A stretch of 64,000 nt of DNA. Origin: Ga0077560 sp046330395 (lineage in GTDB: Bacteria > Actinomycetota > Thermoleophilia > Miltoncostaeales > Miltoncostaeaceae). Positions 1-9,041 of the stretch are shown here, in pieces. Each line of letters begins with the position of its first letter. Positions within the stretch are counted from its first letter, which is position 1. The position numbers and the translations under genes were made by a program. The DNA lies in assembly GCA_046330395.1 (NCBI GenBank), contig JAXLSS010000017.1:1-64000 (forward strand), written 5' to 3'. Under the pieces are notes generated by a model. It was not told the origin of the DNA. It saw only the letters and a program-made list of their open reading frames with translations, and did no database searches.

Positions 1-216
1 CGGGTGGGCCTGTACGACAAGTACCACCGGGTGCTGGCATACCTGCGGCCCGACGGCGCCCGCGAGACGGTCAACGAGCTGCTGCTGCGCCAGGGCTTCG
101 CGCGCGTGTTCGTGTTCGACCCGGTGCACCCGTTCGCGCGGGCGCCGCGGTTCACGCGGCTGGCGGCGGAGGCCCAGCGGTCGCGCAGCGGGCTGTGGGG
201 GGCCTGCCCGTCATGA
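1..216 (+). CDS. C-terminal fragment of a thermonuclease-like (SNase fold) protein
   Basis: The reading frame enters from the left edge and stops at a TGA, so only the last 71 codons are present. The peptide DKYHRVLAYL, then VNELLLRQGFARV and the closing RSRSGLWG match the C-terminal third of the staphylococcal nuclease family, Ca-dependent secreted or lipid-anchored nucleases that cut DNA and RNA. The arginine in DKYHR lies where the family has a catalytic arginine. The N-terminal part, including any signal peptide and the Ca-binding aspartates, is outside the window, so location and activity cannot be judged. It converges with the membrane protein at 324-1004. Confidence 0.75.
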   Translation, partial: RVGLYDKYHRVLAYLRPDGARETVNELLLRQGFARVFVFDPVHPFARAPRFTRLAAEAQRSRSGLWGACPS

Positions 217-254
217 CGGTCATGCCCCGGTGCGGTGGCCCCACCCCGGAAACA

Positions 255-282
255 CGTCGGGGGCCCCGTGGGACCCCCGACG
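255..282. terminator. Hairpin between convergent genes
   Basis: A perfect 9-bp inverted repeat (CGTCGGGGG at 255-263 and CCCCCGACG at 274-282) with a 10-base loop lies between the stops of the nuclease fragment and the membrane protein. There is no T-tract on either side, as is common for intrinsic terminators in very high-GC actinomycetes. It could serve both converging transcripts. Confidence 0.5.
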
Positions 283-323
283 AACCTTCAGCTGCCGGCC
301 TCCGTGCCGGCGGGTTCACCCGA

Positions 324-1004
324 TCAGGCCTCGGCGGAGCGGGGCTTGGGGGTGAGGGCGGCGGCCAGCTTGGCCGACACGATGCCGAGCACGCAACCAC
401 ACAGCAGGGTCACGAGCGAGTCGAACCACACCCACTGCCACGGGGTGGAGATCAGACCCAGAGCAGCACCGGTACCACCACCGGCCTTGGGGAAGCCGGC
501 GGTCCACTGGTCCACGGAGAGGCCGGAACCCGACACGGGAGCGGCGACCCAGCCGTCCAGACCGGTGGCGATCCACCAGAGGAACGTTGCCGCGAAGGCC
601 GGGAACGTACCGGCCACGTAGTACCAGTCGCCGGTGATCAGGATGGCCACCAGAACGAAGGCGCCGATGCCCACCCAGAGGGCGATGCCCCAGAAGTCGG
701 GCAGGTCCGCGGTCTTGAAGGACAGCGGCATCACGATGAGCGCGCCGATGGTGCCGATGATGCAGGCCACGGCCACCTTGCCGAACGCGGCGTTGTCACC
801 ACCGGCCATGAAGAACATGCCCCACGAGATGAACGCGGTGGGGAGGATCAGGTGGAAGTTGCTGGGCATACCAAGACCAGCCAGGACCTTGTCCTTCTCC
901 GTCACCCAGTGGAACGTGAAGTTCAGGGAGAACTCCGTCCACAGGAACGACAGCACCCCGACCACCACTGCGAGCGGGAGAATTGCTTTTGCACGAGCAC
1001 CCAT
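324..1004 (-). CDS. Multi-pass membrane protein, possibly DUF1097-like
   Basis: This 226-residue protein starts at the ATG at 1004 (MGARAKAILPL), with GGAG about 12 bases upstream. A longer frame to 1277 exists but its extra N-terminus looks like non-coding sequence. About five or six hydrophobic helices are visible, and the central segment with WYYVAGTFPAFAATFLWW resembles the DUF1097 family (YcdZ type), whose role is unknown. A loop rich in Gly around residues 170-195 separates the last helix. No catalytic motif is seen. It is transcribed alone, with about 210 bp of non-coding sequence upstream. The membrane location is clear; the family is a tentative match. Confidence 0.6.
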   Translation of the reverse strand: MGARAKAILPLAVVVGVLSFLWTEFSLNFTFHWVTEKDKVLAGLGMPSNFHLILPTAFISWGMFFMAGGDNAAFGKVAVACIIGTIGALIVMPLSFKTADLPDFWGIALWVGIGAFVLVAILITGDWYYVAGTFPAFAATFLWWIATGLDGWVAAPVSGSGLSVDQWTAGFPKAGGGTGAALGLISTPWQWVWFDSLVTLLCGCVLGIVSAKLAAALTPKPRSAEA

Positions 1005-1215
1005 GAAAGGTCGACTCCAGTCGTAAAGGAATCCAAGACACGCGACGGGGAAAAGAAACGGATGTCGCGTGACACGCACCCGCACCGTCTTCGGCGAGTT
1101 TGTGCGGAGTGAGCCTAATGGCCACCGAAGGTTCGTTGCAAGCGTCACATCACCGGTTCGCACGTCCGGTTCGACTTCCTGCCTCGCCCCCCATCGGGAC
1201 GGGTTCCGGCACGAT

Positions 1216-1956
1216 TCAGCCGGGGCGGGAGGACACCTCGAACACGCGCGGCCAGAGCTTGCCGGTGAGCAGCACACGGTCGTGGGCCCGGTCCCAGGCG
1301 ATGCCGTTGAGCACGTCCACGGCCGTCCCCGCCGGCACCCAGCGCCACAGGCCGGTGAGGTCCAGCCGCAGCCGCACCCGCCCGGTGTCGGGGTTGATGA
1401 TCACCACGTCGTTGGTCTGGTACACGTTGGCCCAGACCTCGCCGCGGATCACCTCCAGCTCGTTGAGCATGGGCACCGGCCGGCCGCCGTCGCTGACGGC
1501 CAGGCGCCGCGTCACCCGGAACGTGGTGGGGTTGAGGAAGCGCAGCATGGCGGTGCCGTCGCTCATCACCAGCCGGTCACCCATCCGGGCGAGGCCCCAC
1601 CCCTCGCCGGTGAACCGGAAGGTGCCCACCCGCCGCAGGCCGTCCTTGGTCCAGACCATGCCGCGGTGCTCCCGCCAGGTCAGCTGCACCAGCCGGGCGC
1701 CCACGGTGGTGAGGCCCTCGCCGAAGAAGCGCGCGGCCAGCCGGTGGCGGTGCAGCACCCTCCCGGTGCCCGGCTGCACCTCCCGCACGTCGGAATGGCC
1801 GTACAGCCCGGCGCTCTCGAACAGCCGGCCCCGGTCCCACACCAGGCCCTCGGTGTAGCTGGTGACGTCGTGGGGCCAGGTGCGCAGCACCGGTGGCGCC
1901 ACGACGGGCGCGGTCGCACCCGGCGCGAGCAGCCCGGTGATGAGCCCCGTCAGCAC
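1216..1956 (-). CDS. Glutaminyl-peptide cyclotransferase (plant/bacterial beta-propeller type)
   Basis: The 246-residue product matches the glutamine cyclotransferase family (PF05096), a five-bladed beta-propeller enzyme that converts N-terminal Gln to pyroglutamate. Recognisable segments are TSYTEGLVWDRGRLFESAGLYG near the start, the central LNELEVIRGEVWANVY with its conserved Glu-Leu-Glu, and the late VLNGIAWDRAHDRVLLTGKLWP. The start is taken as GTG at 1956, preceded by GAGGA at good spacing; a longer frame would run into the MMPL gene. The N-terminus (LTGLITGLLAPGATA) is weakly hydrophobic, so export is possible but unproven. It lies 10 bases downstream of the MMPL gene on the same strand and is probably co-transcribed with it. 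Confidence 0.8.
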   Translation of the reverse strand: MLTGLITGLLAPGATAPVVAPPVLRTWPHDVTSYTEGLVWDRGRLFESAGLYGHSDVREVQPGTGRVLHRHRLAARFFGEGLTTVGARLVQLTWREHRGMVWTKDGLRRVGTFRFTGEGWGLARMGDRLVMSDGTAMLRFLNPTTFRVTRRLAVSDGGRPVPMLNELEVIRGEVWANVYQTNDVVIINPDTGRVRLRLDLTGLWRWVPAGTAVDVLNGIAWDRAHDRVLLTGKLWPRVFEVSSRPG

Positions 1957-1966
1957 GTGCGCATCC

Positions 1967-4065
1967 TCACACGGCTGCGGCCCGATCGTGAACGGGCAGG
2001 CGGTGGCGCAGTCGCTCAAGCACCCGGGGCGACCACCAGCTGCGCTCACCCAGCATCGCCAGCAGCCCGGGCAGCAGCAGGGCGCGCACGATGGTGGCGT
2101 CCAGCAGCACGGCCAGGGCCGTGCCCACGCCCAGTTCCTTGATGATCACGATGCGCGACGAGGCGAACGCCCCGATGGCGATGACGAACAGCACCGCGGC
2201 CGCCGTGACGATGCGGCCGGTGTGCTCCAGGCCAACCGGCACCGCCTCGCGGTGTGCCAGGCCGCGCGAGCGCTCCTCGGCGATGCGGGACAGCAGGAAC
2301 ACCCCGTAGTCGGTGCTGAGGCCGAACGCGAACGCGGCCACCAGGATGGGCTGGGTGGTGCTGACCCCGCCGATGCTGGTGAAGTTGAGCGGCCCCTCCA
2401 GCAGCCCGCGCTGGAAGCCCATGGTGAGGATGCCCAGCGTGGCGCCCAGGGTGAGCATGTTGAGCAGCACCGACACCAGCGCCAGCACCACCGAGCCGGT
2501 CATGAGGAACAGCACCGCGATGGTGGTGAGCGCGATCACGCCCGCCGCCAGGGCAGGTGCCGGGCCAGGCTGGCCTTCTCGTCGATCTGGGTGGCGGTGC
2601 GCCCGCCCACCAGCACCGGCACGGGGGCGGCGGCGCGCCGGATGTCGCGCACCGCGCGCTCCGATGCCGCGCTCAGCGGGGGCTGCGCCAGCACGGCCTG
2701 GATCAGCCAGGTGCCGCCGCGCAGGGGCTGGGGCCGGCTGACGGACGCCACGCCCGGCAGGTTGCCCAGGGTGGCGGCGTAGCGGGCCAGGGCGGCGCCC
2801 GAGGCCGGCGTGGCCGGCGCCCGGGCGAGGATGCGCACGGGGTCGGCCGCGTCGTCGGGGAAGTCGGCGCGCAGCATGTCGTGGGCCACCCGCGCCGGGC
2901 TGCTGGTGGGCAGGACGCCTTCGTCGATGGACGTGAAGCGGATGCCCAGCGCCGGTGTGCCCAGCGCCAGCATCACGGCGGCGGCGGCCACCGTGACCGG
3001 CAGGGCCCTGCGCATCACCAGGTGTGACAGCCGGTACCACGCACCGGTGTGCGGCGCGGCGTGCCGCTGTGCCAGCGAATCGCGCCAGCGCCGCGGTGAC
3101 AGCGCGTCGATGCGGGGCCCAAGCAGCATCAGCATGGCGGGCACCAGGCTGACGGCCACCAGCGCGGCCACCAGGGCCACCATCAGGCCGCCAAGCCCCA
3201 TCGAGAACAGGAAGTCCTGCGGGAACAGCATCAGCCCGGCCATGGCGGCCGCCACCGTGACCGCGGAGAACAGCACGCTGCGTCCCGCGGACCGCAGGGT
3301 GGCGCGCACGGCGTCAGGGGTGTGGCCGTGCACGGCCACCTCCTCGCGGTACCGCGACACCAGCAGCAGCGCGTAGTCCACCGCCAGGCCCAGGCCCAGG
3401 CCGATCACCAGGTTGGTGGCGAACACCGAGACGCTGGTGAGGTGGTTGGCCATGGCCAGCCCCAGGAAGCCGCCCATGATGGCCACCATGCCCACCACCA
3501 CGGGCATCAGCGCGGCGATGACGCCGCGGAACACCAGCAGCGACACCAGGAACAGCACCGGGAAGGCCACCATCTCGGCCCGGCCGATGTCCTGGCCGAT
3601 GATGCTGGTGATGTCGTGGTTGGCGATGACCGCACCGCCCACGACCACGTCCGTGCGCCCGCGGAAGGCGGCGCGCAGCGCGCTCGCGTCCGTGCCCTGT
3701 GAGGTGCCCTCGCGGAAGGCGGCGATCAGCAGCGCGCTGTGGCGGTTGCCCGCCACGCTCGGGGGCGTCACCGACACCACGCCCGGCACGGCGGCCAGGC
3801 GCGCACGGGCGGCGAGCACCCGGGGATCCGCGGCACCGGTGACCCCGCCGTCGGGGTGCACCAGCACCACGGCGGTGAGGTTGGAGTCGATGCCCGTGGC
3901 GGCGGCATAGCGGTCGGCGGCCCGGTGGGCCTGCGTTGCGGGATCCTCGAAGCCCTGCGTGGAGAGCCCACCCAGGCCGGCCGCGCCGAAGACGACGGCG
4001 ACGACGGTGAAGAGGGCCACGACCGCCACCACAAGGCGGGGTCGGGTGACGGGGAGGGATCGCAT
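1967..4065 (-). pseudogene. MMPL/RND-family transporter, one apparent frameshift
   Basis: The gene encodes a two-repeat MMPL permease of about 699 residues, the family of actinobacterial lipid and drug exporters. The start is ATG at 4065 with GGAAGGA seven bases upstream. A first membrane helix (LVVAVVALFTVVAVVFGAAGL) is followed by an extracellular domain, a five-helix bundle with GLGLGLAVDYALLLVSRYREE, a second extracellular domain, and a second bundle with FGLSTDYGVFLLSRIAEE. The two aspartates in the AVDY and STDY motifs are the expected proton-relay residues. The frame breaks near 2556: frame 1 ends DEKASLARHLPWRRA and the protein resumes with LAAGVIALTTI in the next frame. One missing C in a CCC run explains this, and the span plus one base gives exactly 700 codons. 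Confidence 0.8.
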
Positions 4066-4186
4066 GACCGTCCTTCCGTTGCGCTCACAGGATGACGCCG
4101 CGATCGTCGCCGCCACGGGGTGCGACGGCGATACGGCCCCCAGGTGTGCGGGGGTGCGGTTTGCCACACCCCGACGGGCGGACGGC

Positions 4187-4837
4187 TCAGGCGCCCGAGC
4201 GCAGGAAGGTGAGCACCGCGAGGACGCGCCGGTGACCATCCGGTGCCGATGGCAGCGCCAGCTTGCCGAAGATGTTGGTGACGTGCTTCTCCACGGCCCG
4301 TTCGGTCACCACCAGGATGTCGGCGATGCCGCGGTTGGAACGCCCCTCGGCCATCATCTGCAGCACCTCGCGCTCACGCGGCGTGAGGCCCACCAGCGGG
4401 TCCACGCGGCGGCGGCGCCCGATGAGCTCGAACACCACCTGCGGGTCCAGGGCCGAGCCGCCCTCCGCCACGCGCCGCAGCGCGTCCACCAGGGCGTCCG
4501 CGTCGGCCACGCGGTCCTTCAGCAGGTACCCCAGCCCCGAGGGGTCGTGGCCCAGCAGCTCCAGCAGGTACGCCTCCTCCAGGTACTGCGACAGCACCAG
4601 CACACCGCATGACGGGTGCTCCTCGCGGATCGCCCGCGCGGCGCGCAGCCCCTCGTCGGTGTGGGTGGGCGGCATCCGCACATCCACCAGCGCCACGTCC
4701 GGCGTGCGCAGTCGCACCAGGCGCATCAGCTGCTCGGCATCACCGGCCTCCCCCACCACCTCCACCCCGGCGGCCGTCAGCAGGCTGCGCAACCCGGCCC
4801 GCAGCAGGGCGGAGTCCTCGGCGATCACGACGCGCAT
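4187..4837 (-). CDS. Response regulator, NarL/FixJ type (receiver plus LuxR HTH)
   Basis: A 216-residue transcription factor. The receiver (residues 1-120) has the acidic pair in VVIAEDS, the phosphoacceptor Asp in VALVDVRMPP, and the conserved Lys in YLLKDRV. The LuxR-type helix-turn-helix (about 148-210) has LTPREREVLQMMAEGRSNRGIA and TERAVEKHVTNIFGKL. It starts at the ATG at 4837, 13 bases inside the 3' end of the histidine kinase gene, so kinase and regulator are coupled. The two are almost certainly a cognate pair. The MMPL gene begins 121 bases downstream on the same strand and is a natural candidate target, although that is inference from position only. Confidence 0.92.
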   Translation of the reverse strand: MRVVIAEDSALLRAGLRSLLTAAGVEVVGEAGDAEQLMRLVRLRTPDVALVDVRMPPTHTDEGLRAARAIREEHPSCGVLVLSQYLEEAYLLELLGHDPSGLGYLLKDRVADADALVDALRRVAEGGSALDPQVVFELIGRRRRVDPLVGLTPREREVLQMMAEGRSNRGIADILVVTERAVEKHVTNIFGKLALPSAPDGHRRVLAVLTFLRSGA

Positions 4838-6534
4838 GGGAACTCCGCGCGCACCACCGTGCCCGCACCGGGCGGGCTGTTCACGCTGAGGCGGCCGCCC
4901 AGCGCGGACACCCTGTCGGACAGCCCCGCCAGGCCGCTGCCCTCATCGGCCCGCGCGCCGCCCCGGCCGTCGTCGTGCACCTCCACCACCGCGCGGCCGT
5001 CGGTCCGCGTCACGCGCACCTGGGCGTGGGTGGCGTGGGCGTAGCGGGCCACGTTGGTGAGCGACTCGGCCACCACGAAGTAGGCCGCCGCCTCCACGGG
5101 TTCCGGCAGCCGCGCCGGGTCGGCGTGCACCTCCACCGGCAGGGGCGCGCGCCGCGCCAGGCCCTCCAGCGCCGCCGCGAGCCCCCGGTCGGACAGCACC
5201 GCCGGGTGGATCCCCCTGGCCAGCTCGCGCAGTTCGTCGATGGCCAGCTGCAGCTCGTCCACGGCCGCGTCCAGCTGATCCGCCAGCACCGCGTGGCCGT
5301 TGACCCCGCCACGCGCCACGCGCAGACGCATCATGAGGCTCACCAGGCGCTGCTGGGCGCCGTCGTGCAGGTTGCGCTCCAGCCGCCGGCGCTCCTGCAG
5401 GCCCGCGGCCACGATGCGGCTGCGGGACGCCGACACCTCGGCCACGCGGGCGCGCAGCTCGGCCTCCAGCCGGGCGTTCTCGATGGCCAGACCGGTGGCG
5501 GCGGCCCCGCCGTGGCCATGAGGTCACTGTGCCGCGCCAGGGCGGGTCGTGGACGATGCCGCCGATCACGCGTCCCTCACGATGGATGGGCACCCAGCCC
5601 CGCACGTCGTCCGGCGGTGACGCCGGTGTGCCGCGGCCGTCCACCCAGTCCCCCTCGGCGCGCGCGAACAGCACCCGCAGCGATGGGTCGCCCACGGCAC
5701 CGGCCAGGCGCTGCTGCAACGTGGCGGCGTCCACGGGGTCGCCCAGCGCGGCGGCCAGGTGCGACACCGCGCGGGAGGCCAGCACCCGGGCGCGGGACAG
5801 ACCCGACAGGAATGCCAGCGCCAGACCGCACAGCGCCAGCATCAGCACGCCCTTGGTGGCATCCGCGGCCGTGGAGTGGTCCTCGGGGCCGAACACGGCG
5901 ATCCAGACGGCGAAGATCCCGGCGGCCGTGCAGCCCGCCGCCACCACGGGCGCCATCTCCCGGCGCTCCGGGGCGTGGACACCCGCCAGCGCCACACCAA
6001 CGCGGCCACCAGGCCCGCCCCCAGCAGGCCCCAGCCCGCGGCGCTGATCACCGTCACCGCCGGCACGTCGGTGATGAGCAGCAGGTTTCCGCCGGCGTCC
6101 CCGGGAGGCTCGTTGAACGGAGTCGACACCACCACCCACACCGTGGCCCAGAGCCAGGCGGCCGTCACCACCCAACGCTCGAGGCGCGTCACGAAGCGGC
6201 CCGTGGGGAAGGTGACCAGGGTGAACGAGACGGGCAGGCTCAACCCGTTCAGCAGCAGGCCGGCCGTGTACAGGCCCGGTCCCCGTGCCGACAGCAGGTC
6301 CTGCAGGAACCACGCGAACCCCGTGGCGGTGAGGATGACGCCCATCCGGTTGTCGGGCCGCCGGTCCCACACGAACAGCCCCACCAGCAGGAACAGCACC
6401 CCCACCAGGGTCCGCAGCACGATCAGGGCCGCCGGATCCGCGTCGCGGCCGGTCACCAGCAGCGCCGCCCCCGCGGCGGCCCACAGCACCCCGAGCACCC
6501 CCAGCGCCACCAGTGCCCGGCGCGGCCGGTTCAC
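4825..6534 (-). pseudogene. Membrane histidine kinase (HisKA_3 type), three apparent frameshifts
   Basis: The reconstructed product is about 570 residues. An N-terminal membrane domain of eight hydrophobic helices is followed by a GAF-like linker (VLFARAEGDWVDGRG, VPIHREGRVIGGIVHDP) and a kinase core with the HisKA_3 phospho-His motif ERRRLERNLHDGAQQRL and the ATPase motifs VVAESLTNVARYA and GRGGARADEGSGLAGLSDRV. The GTG start at 6534 overlaps the stop of the receiver gene (GTGA). Three single-base losses break it: a C near 5985, a C near 5534 (CCGCCCTGG) and a G near 5507. Together they restore one frame, and 1710 plus 3 bases is divisible by three. All core residues are intact, so the protein is probably functional if these are sequencing errors. 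Confidence 0.82.
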
Positions 6535-6893
6535 GGCGCCAGCCACCGCGTGAGGCATTCGCCGGTGAGCGCGTCCTTGGGCACGAAACAGCGCGCCCCG
6601 CACTCGGCCGCCGCGGCCGCGTACCCGCCGTCGTCGCGGCTGCTCACCATCATCACCACGGGCGGAGCGTCCCACCCGGCCACCGCACGGGCCAGGCTGA
6701 ACCCGGAGGCGTCGGGAAGGTCCACGTCCACCATCAGGGCCGACGGCCGCAGTGCGAGGGCCGCAGTCAGGCCGGAGGCCGCGTCGGCGGCCTCCCCCGC
6801 CACCGTCCACCCCAGCGATTCCAGCAGCAGACGCGCGGAGGCCCGGAAGCCCGCGTGGTCATCGACGATCAGGACGCCCCTGCTGCCATCCAT
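6531..6893 (-). CDS. Stand-alone receiver-domain protein
   Basis: A 120-residue protein made only of a CheY-like receiver: VLIVDDHAGF supplies the acidic pair, VDVDLPDASG the phosphoacceptor Asp, VMMVSS the switch Ser, and CFVPKDAL the conserved Lys. There is no output domain. GGGAGGA lies at good spacing before the ATG at 6893. Its TGA overlaps the GTG of the histidine kinase, making it the first gene of a receiver, kinase, LuxR-regulator operon. Such single-domain receivers usually act as phosphate sinks or partner-binding switches for the same kinase; that role is inferred here. Confidence 0.85.
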   Translation of the reverse strand: MDGSRGVLIVDDHAGFRASARLLLESLGWTVAGEAADAASGLTAALALRPSALMVDVDLPDASGFSLARAVAGWDAPPVVMMVSSRDDGGYAAAAAECGARCFVPKDALTGECLTRWLAP

Positions 6894-7055
6894 GGCCGTG
6901 GATCCTCCCGCAATCGCCGGCCCCGCGCAGTACGGCTAGCCCCACCTGCGTTCCGACAACCGGCGCATGCGCCGGCTCAATGCGACCGGAAATGCAGACG
7001 GGGGCCTGCCTTCACCTCTGCTTCAAGGCAACGGGCGCATGCGCCGGGATTCAAT

Positions 7056-7080
7056 GCGCCCATGCGATGCACGGGGCGCC
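7056..7080 (-). repeat. Repeat module A1, main hairpin
   Basis: On the minus strand the stem is GCGCCC(C)GTGC paired with GCATGGGCGC, loop ATC, with one extra C in the 5' arm. The G in GTGC faces the T of GCAT: a G-U wobble in a minus-strand RNA but an A-C mismatch in a plus-strand RNA, which favours minus-strand transcription. It is followed by ATTGAA and the hairpin GGCGCATGCGCC. Confidence 0.75.
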
Positions 7081-7138
7081 TTTCTTCTTGAGGCGCGGCG
7101 CCCTCGTGGGCATTTAGGGCGCAAGCGCCGGCTTCAAT

Positions 7139-7163
7139 GCGCCCATGCATTGCACGGGGCGCC
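7139..7163 (-). repeat. Repeat module A2, main hairpin
   Basis: Same stem as A1, with the inner part extended by one pair (GTGCA/TGCAT around a single-base loop as drawn; the loop would open to at least three bases). ATTGAA and the hairpin GGCGC-TT-GCGCC follow. It ends about 23 bases beyond the yvcK stop codon on the minus strand. Confidence 0.75.
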
Positions 7164-7185
7164 TTTCTTCTTGAGCGCTTGCCCC

Positions 7186-8136
7186 CTAAATCCCCACCTT
7201 CACGGCCATCTCATGCAGCACCGCGGCCAGCGCCTCCGGCCGGTGACGCACCACGCGGCCCGCCTCGGCCAGATCCGCCGTGACCAGCCGCACTCCCGCC
7301 TCCTCGATGCGCCGGCGGTCGGTGACCACGGGTGCCTGGCCCATGGCGCCGTACGCCGCCACGGCGTCGGGGTCCAGCGGGCCCTCGTGGGCCACCACGG
7401 CGTCCAGCCCGCCGGGCACGGCCTCCAGGATGCGCTCCACGTGGTCGGCCACCGAGAACCCGTCGGTCTCCCCGGGCTGGGTCATCACGTTGCACACGTA
7501 CACGCGCAGCCCCCGCGCGCCGGCCACGGCGGCGCGGATCTCGGGCACCGCCAGGTGCGGCAGCACGCTGGTGAACAGGCTGCCGGGCCCCATCACGATG
7601 AGGTCGGCCTCCCCCAGGGCGCGCACCGCGGGGGGATGGGCCTGGGGCGGCGGGTCCAGCCACACGCGGCGGCAGGCGCCCACCCCCGCGGCGATGTTGG
7701 TCTCGCCGCACACGTGCTGCCCGTCGGCGCGCTCGGCCCACAGGCGCACGTGATGCATGGTGCTGGGCAGCACCGAGCCGCGGATCTTCAGCACCCGCGA
7801 GCACTCCTGGATGGCCAGGTCGAAGTTGCCGGTCACCTCCGCCAGGGCGGCCAGGAACAGGTTGCCGAAGGGATGCCCGGACAGGTCGCCGTCCGCGAAC
7901 CGGTGCTGGAACAGCCGGCCCATCAGCGACTCGTCGTCGGCCAGCGCCACCAGGCAGTTGCGGATGTCGCCGGGCGGCAGCACCCCCAGCTCGCGGCGCA
8001 GGCGGCCGGAGCTGCCGCCGTCGTCGGCCACCGTGACGATGGCGGTGAGGTGCACCGGGGAGCGCTTGAGGCCGCGCAGCAACGAGGCCAGGCCGGTGCC
8101 GCCGCCCATGGCGGCGATGTGGGGCACGCGGTTCAC
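7186..8136 (-). CDS. yvcK: YvcK/CofD-like gluconeogenesis factor
   Basis: A 316-residue protein of the YvcK family, UDP-GlcNAc-binding cytosolic regulators needed for normal carbon metabolism and cell-wall synthesis on gluconeogenic substrates. The N-terminal AMGGGTGLASLLRGLK and VADDGGSSGRLRRELGVLP and the DIRNCLVALAD segment are the family nucleotide-binding signatures. GPGSLFTSVLPHL and VMTQPGETDGF follow in the second half. The GTG start at 8136 overlaps the rapZ stop (GTGA). In many actinomycetes uvrC-rapZ-yvcK is followed by whiA; here yvcK is followed by the composite repeat and an unrelated receiver gene on the same strand. Confidence 0.92.
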   Translation of the reverse strand: MNRVPHIAAMGGGTGLASLLRGLKRSPVHLTAIVTVADDGGSSGRLRRELGVLPPGDIRNCLVALADDESLMGRLFQHRFADGDLSGHPFGNLFLAALAEVTGNFDLAIQECSRVLKIRGSVLPSTMHHVRLWAERADGQHVCGETNIAAGVGACRRVWLDPPPQAHPPAVRALGEADLIVMGPGSLFTSVLPHLAVPEIRAAVAGARGLRVYVCNVMTQPGETDGFSVADHVERILEAVPGGLDAVVAHEGPLDPDAVAAYGAMGQAPVVTDRRRIEEAGVRLVTADLAEAGRVVRHRPEALAAVLHEMAVKVGI

Positions 8137-9041
8137 CCGACGCGCCGGCTGGCGTCGGTGGCGGCGGGCGACTGCAGGGTGGCGCGGCTGATGTCGCGGT
8201 GGGTGACGGCCACCTGGAAGTCGGGCCGGCCGCGGTAGCGGCGGGCCATGGCCTCGGCCATGGCGACGCTGCGGTGGCGGCCGCCGGTGCACCCGAAGGC
8301 CACCACCAGATGGCTCTTGCCCTCCTCCACGTACTTGGGCAGCAGGAAGTCCAGCAGCGACTCCAGCCGCGGCAGGAACCCGGCGGTCTGCGGGGCGTTG
8401 AACACGAACGCCGAGACGTCGGGGTCGAGACCCGTCTTGGGCGCGAACTCCGGCACGTAGTGCGGGTTGTCGATGAACCGGACGTCGAACAGCAGGTCGG
8501 CGTCGCCGGGGGCGCCGTGTTTGAACCCGAAGGAGGTGAACAGCACCTGCATCCGGGGCCGCGCCTCGTCGTCGATCATCGACTCGATGATGGTGCGGCG
8601 CAGGTCCCAGATGTTGAGGCCGGTGGTGTCGATGATGACGTCGGCGTGCGCGCGGACGTCGGCCAGCATGTCCCGCTCGCGGCGGATACCGTCCACCAGG
8701 GGCCCGTCGCCGGCCAGCGGGTGACGCCGGCGGGTCTCCCGGAAGCGGTTCAGCAGCACCTCGTCCGAGGCCTCCAGGAACAGGATCCGCGGCCGCACGC
8801 CGGTGACCTGCTCCATGCGCGCCACCTCGGCGCCCAGGTCGTCGAAGAACTCCCCGCCCCTGATGTCGCACACGGCGGCCGCGCGCACCACCTCGTGCCC
8901 GGGCTGGGAGAACAGCTCGGCCAGCGACGACAGGAGGCGCGGCGGCAGGTTGTCCACCACGAACCAGCCCGAGTCCTCGAAGGCGCCCATGGCCTGGCTC
9001 TTGCCGGCGCCGCTCATGCCCGTGATGACGGTCAGCTCCAT
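8133..9041 (-). CDS. rapZ: RapZ-like nucleotide-binding protein
   Basis: A 302-residue member of the RapZ (YvcJ) family. The Walker A motif is GMSGAGKSQ at residues 8-16, the second motif is FVVDNLPPRLL, and the C-terminal domain carries the family hallmark FGCTGGRHRSVAMAE near residue 255. In enterobacteria RapZ is an RNA-binding adaptor sensing glucosamine-6-phosphate; in Gram-positives it binds or hydrolyses nucleotides and the role is less defined. GGAGGGAG precedes the ATG at 9041, which overlaps the uvrC stop by ten bases. The tight uvrC-rapZ-yvcK chain supports co-transcription. Confidence 0.93.
   Translation of the reverse strand: MELTVITGMSGAGKSQAMGAFEDSGWFVVDNLPPRLLSSLAELFSQPGHEVVRAAAVCDIRGGEFFDDLGAEVARMEQVTGVRPRILFLEASDEVLLNRFRETRRRHPLAGDGPLVDGIRRERDMLADVRAHADVIIDTTGLNIWDLRRTIIESMIDDEARPRMQVLFTSFGFKHGAPGDADLLFDVRFIDNPHYVPEFAPKTGLDPDVSAFVFNAPQTAGFLPRLESLLDFLLPKYVEEGKSHLVVAFGCTGGRHRSVAMAEAMARRYRGRPDFQVAVTHRDISRATLQSPAATDASRRVG

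Larger units (their letters stand above)
6960..7185 (-). repeat. Composite double-hairpin repeat, copy A (3' of yvcK)
   Basis: No gene fits this segment. Read on the minus strand, straight out of the yvcK stop, it holds module A2 (hairpin 7163-7139), then module A1 (hairpin 7080-7056), then a tail beginning GTTGCCTTGAAGC. Each module is a GCGCCCC-GTGC / GCAT-GGGCGC hairpin, the linker ATTGAA, and a second short hairpin GGCGC/GCGCC. The spacer between modules contains GAGGGCGCCGCGCC and CAAGAAGAA. The same arrangement, in the same order, recurs at 41865-42105. Sequence and spacing are strongly conserved between the two loci while the hairpin loops differ. Confidence 0.85.

Noticed and set aside
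195..1112. Long plus-strand open frame of 305 codons across the membrane protein gene
   Set aside because: It is the reverse-strand shadow of the membrane protein, has low-complexity composition and no homology; such frames appear opposite most genes in this G+C range.
6960..7185. CRISPR array
   Set aside because: The repeated units are only two per locus, are themselves hairpin modules and have no regular spacers; no cas gene is present.
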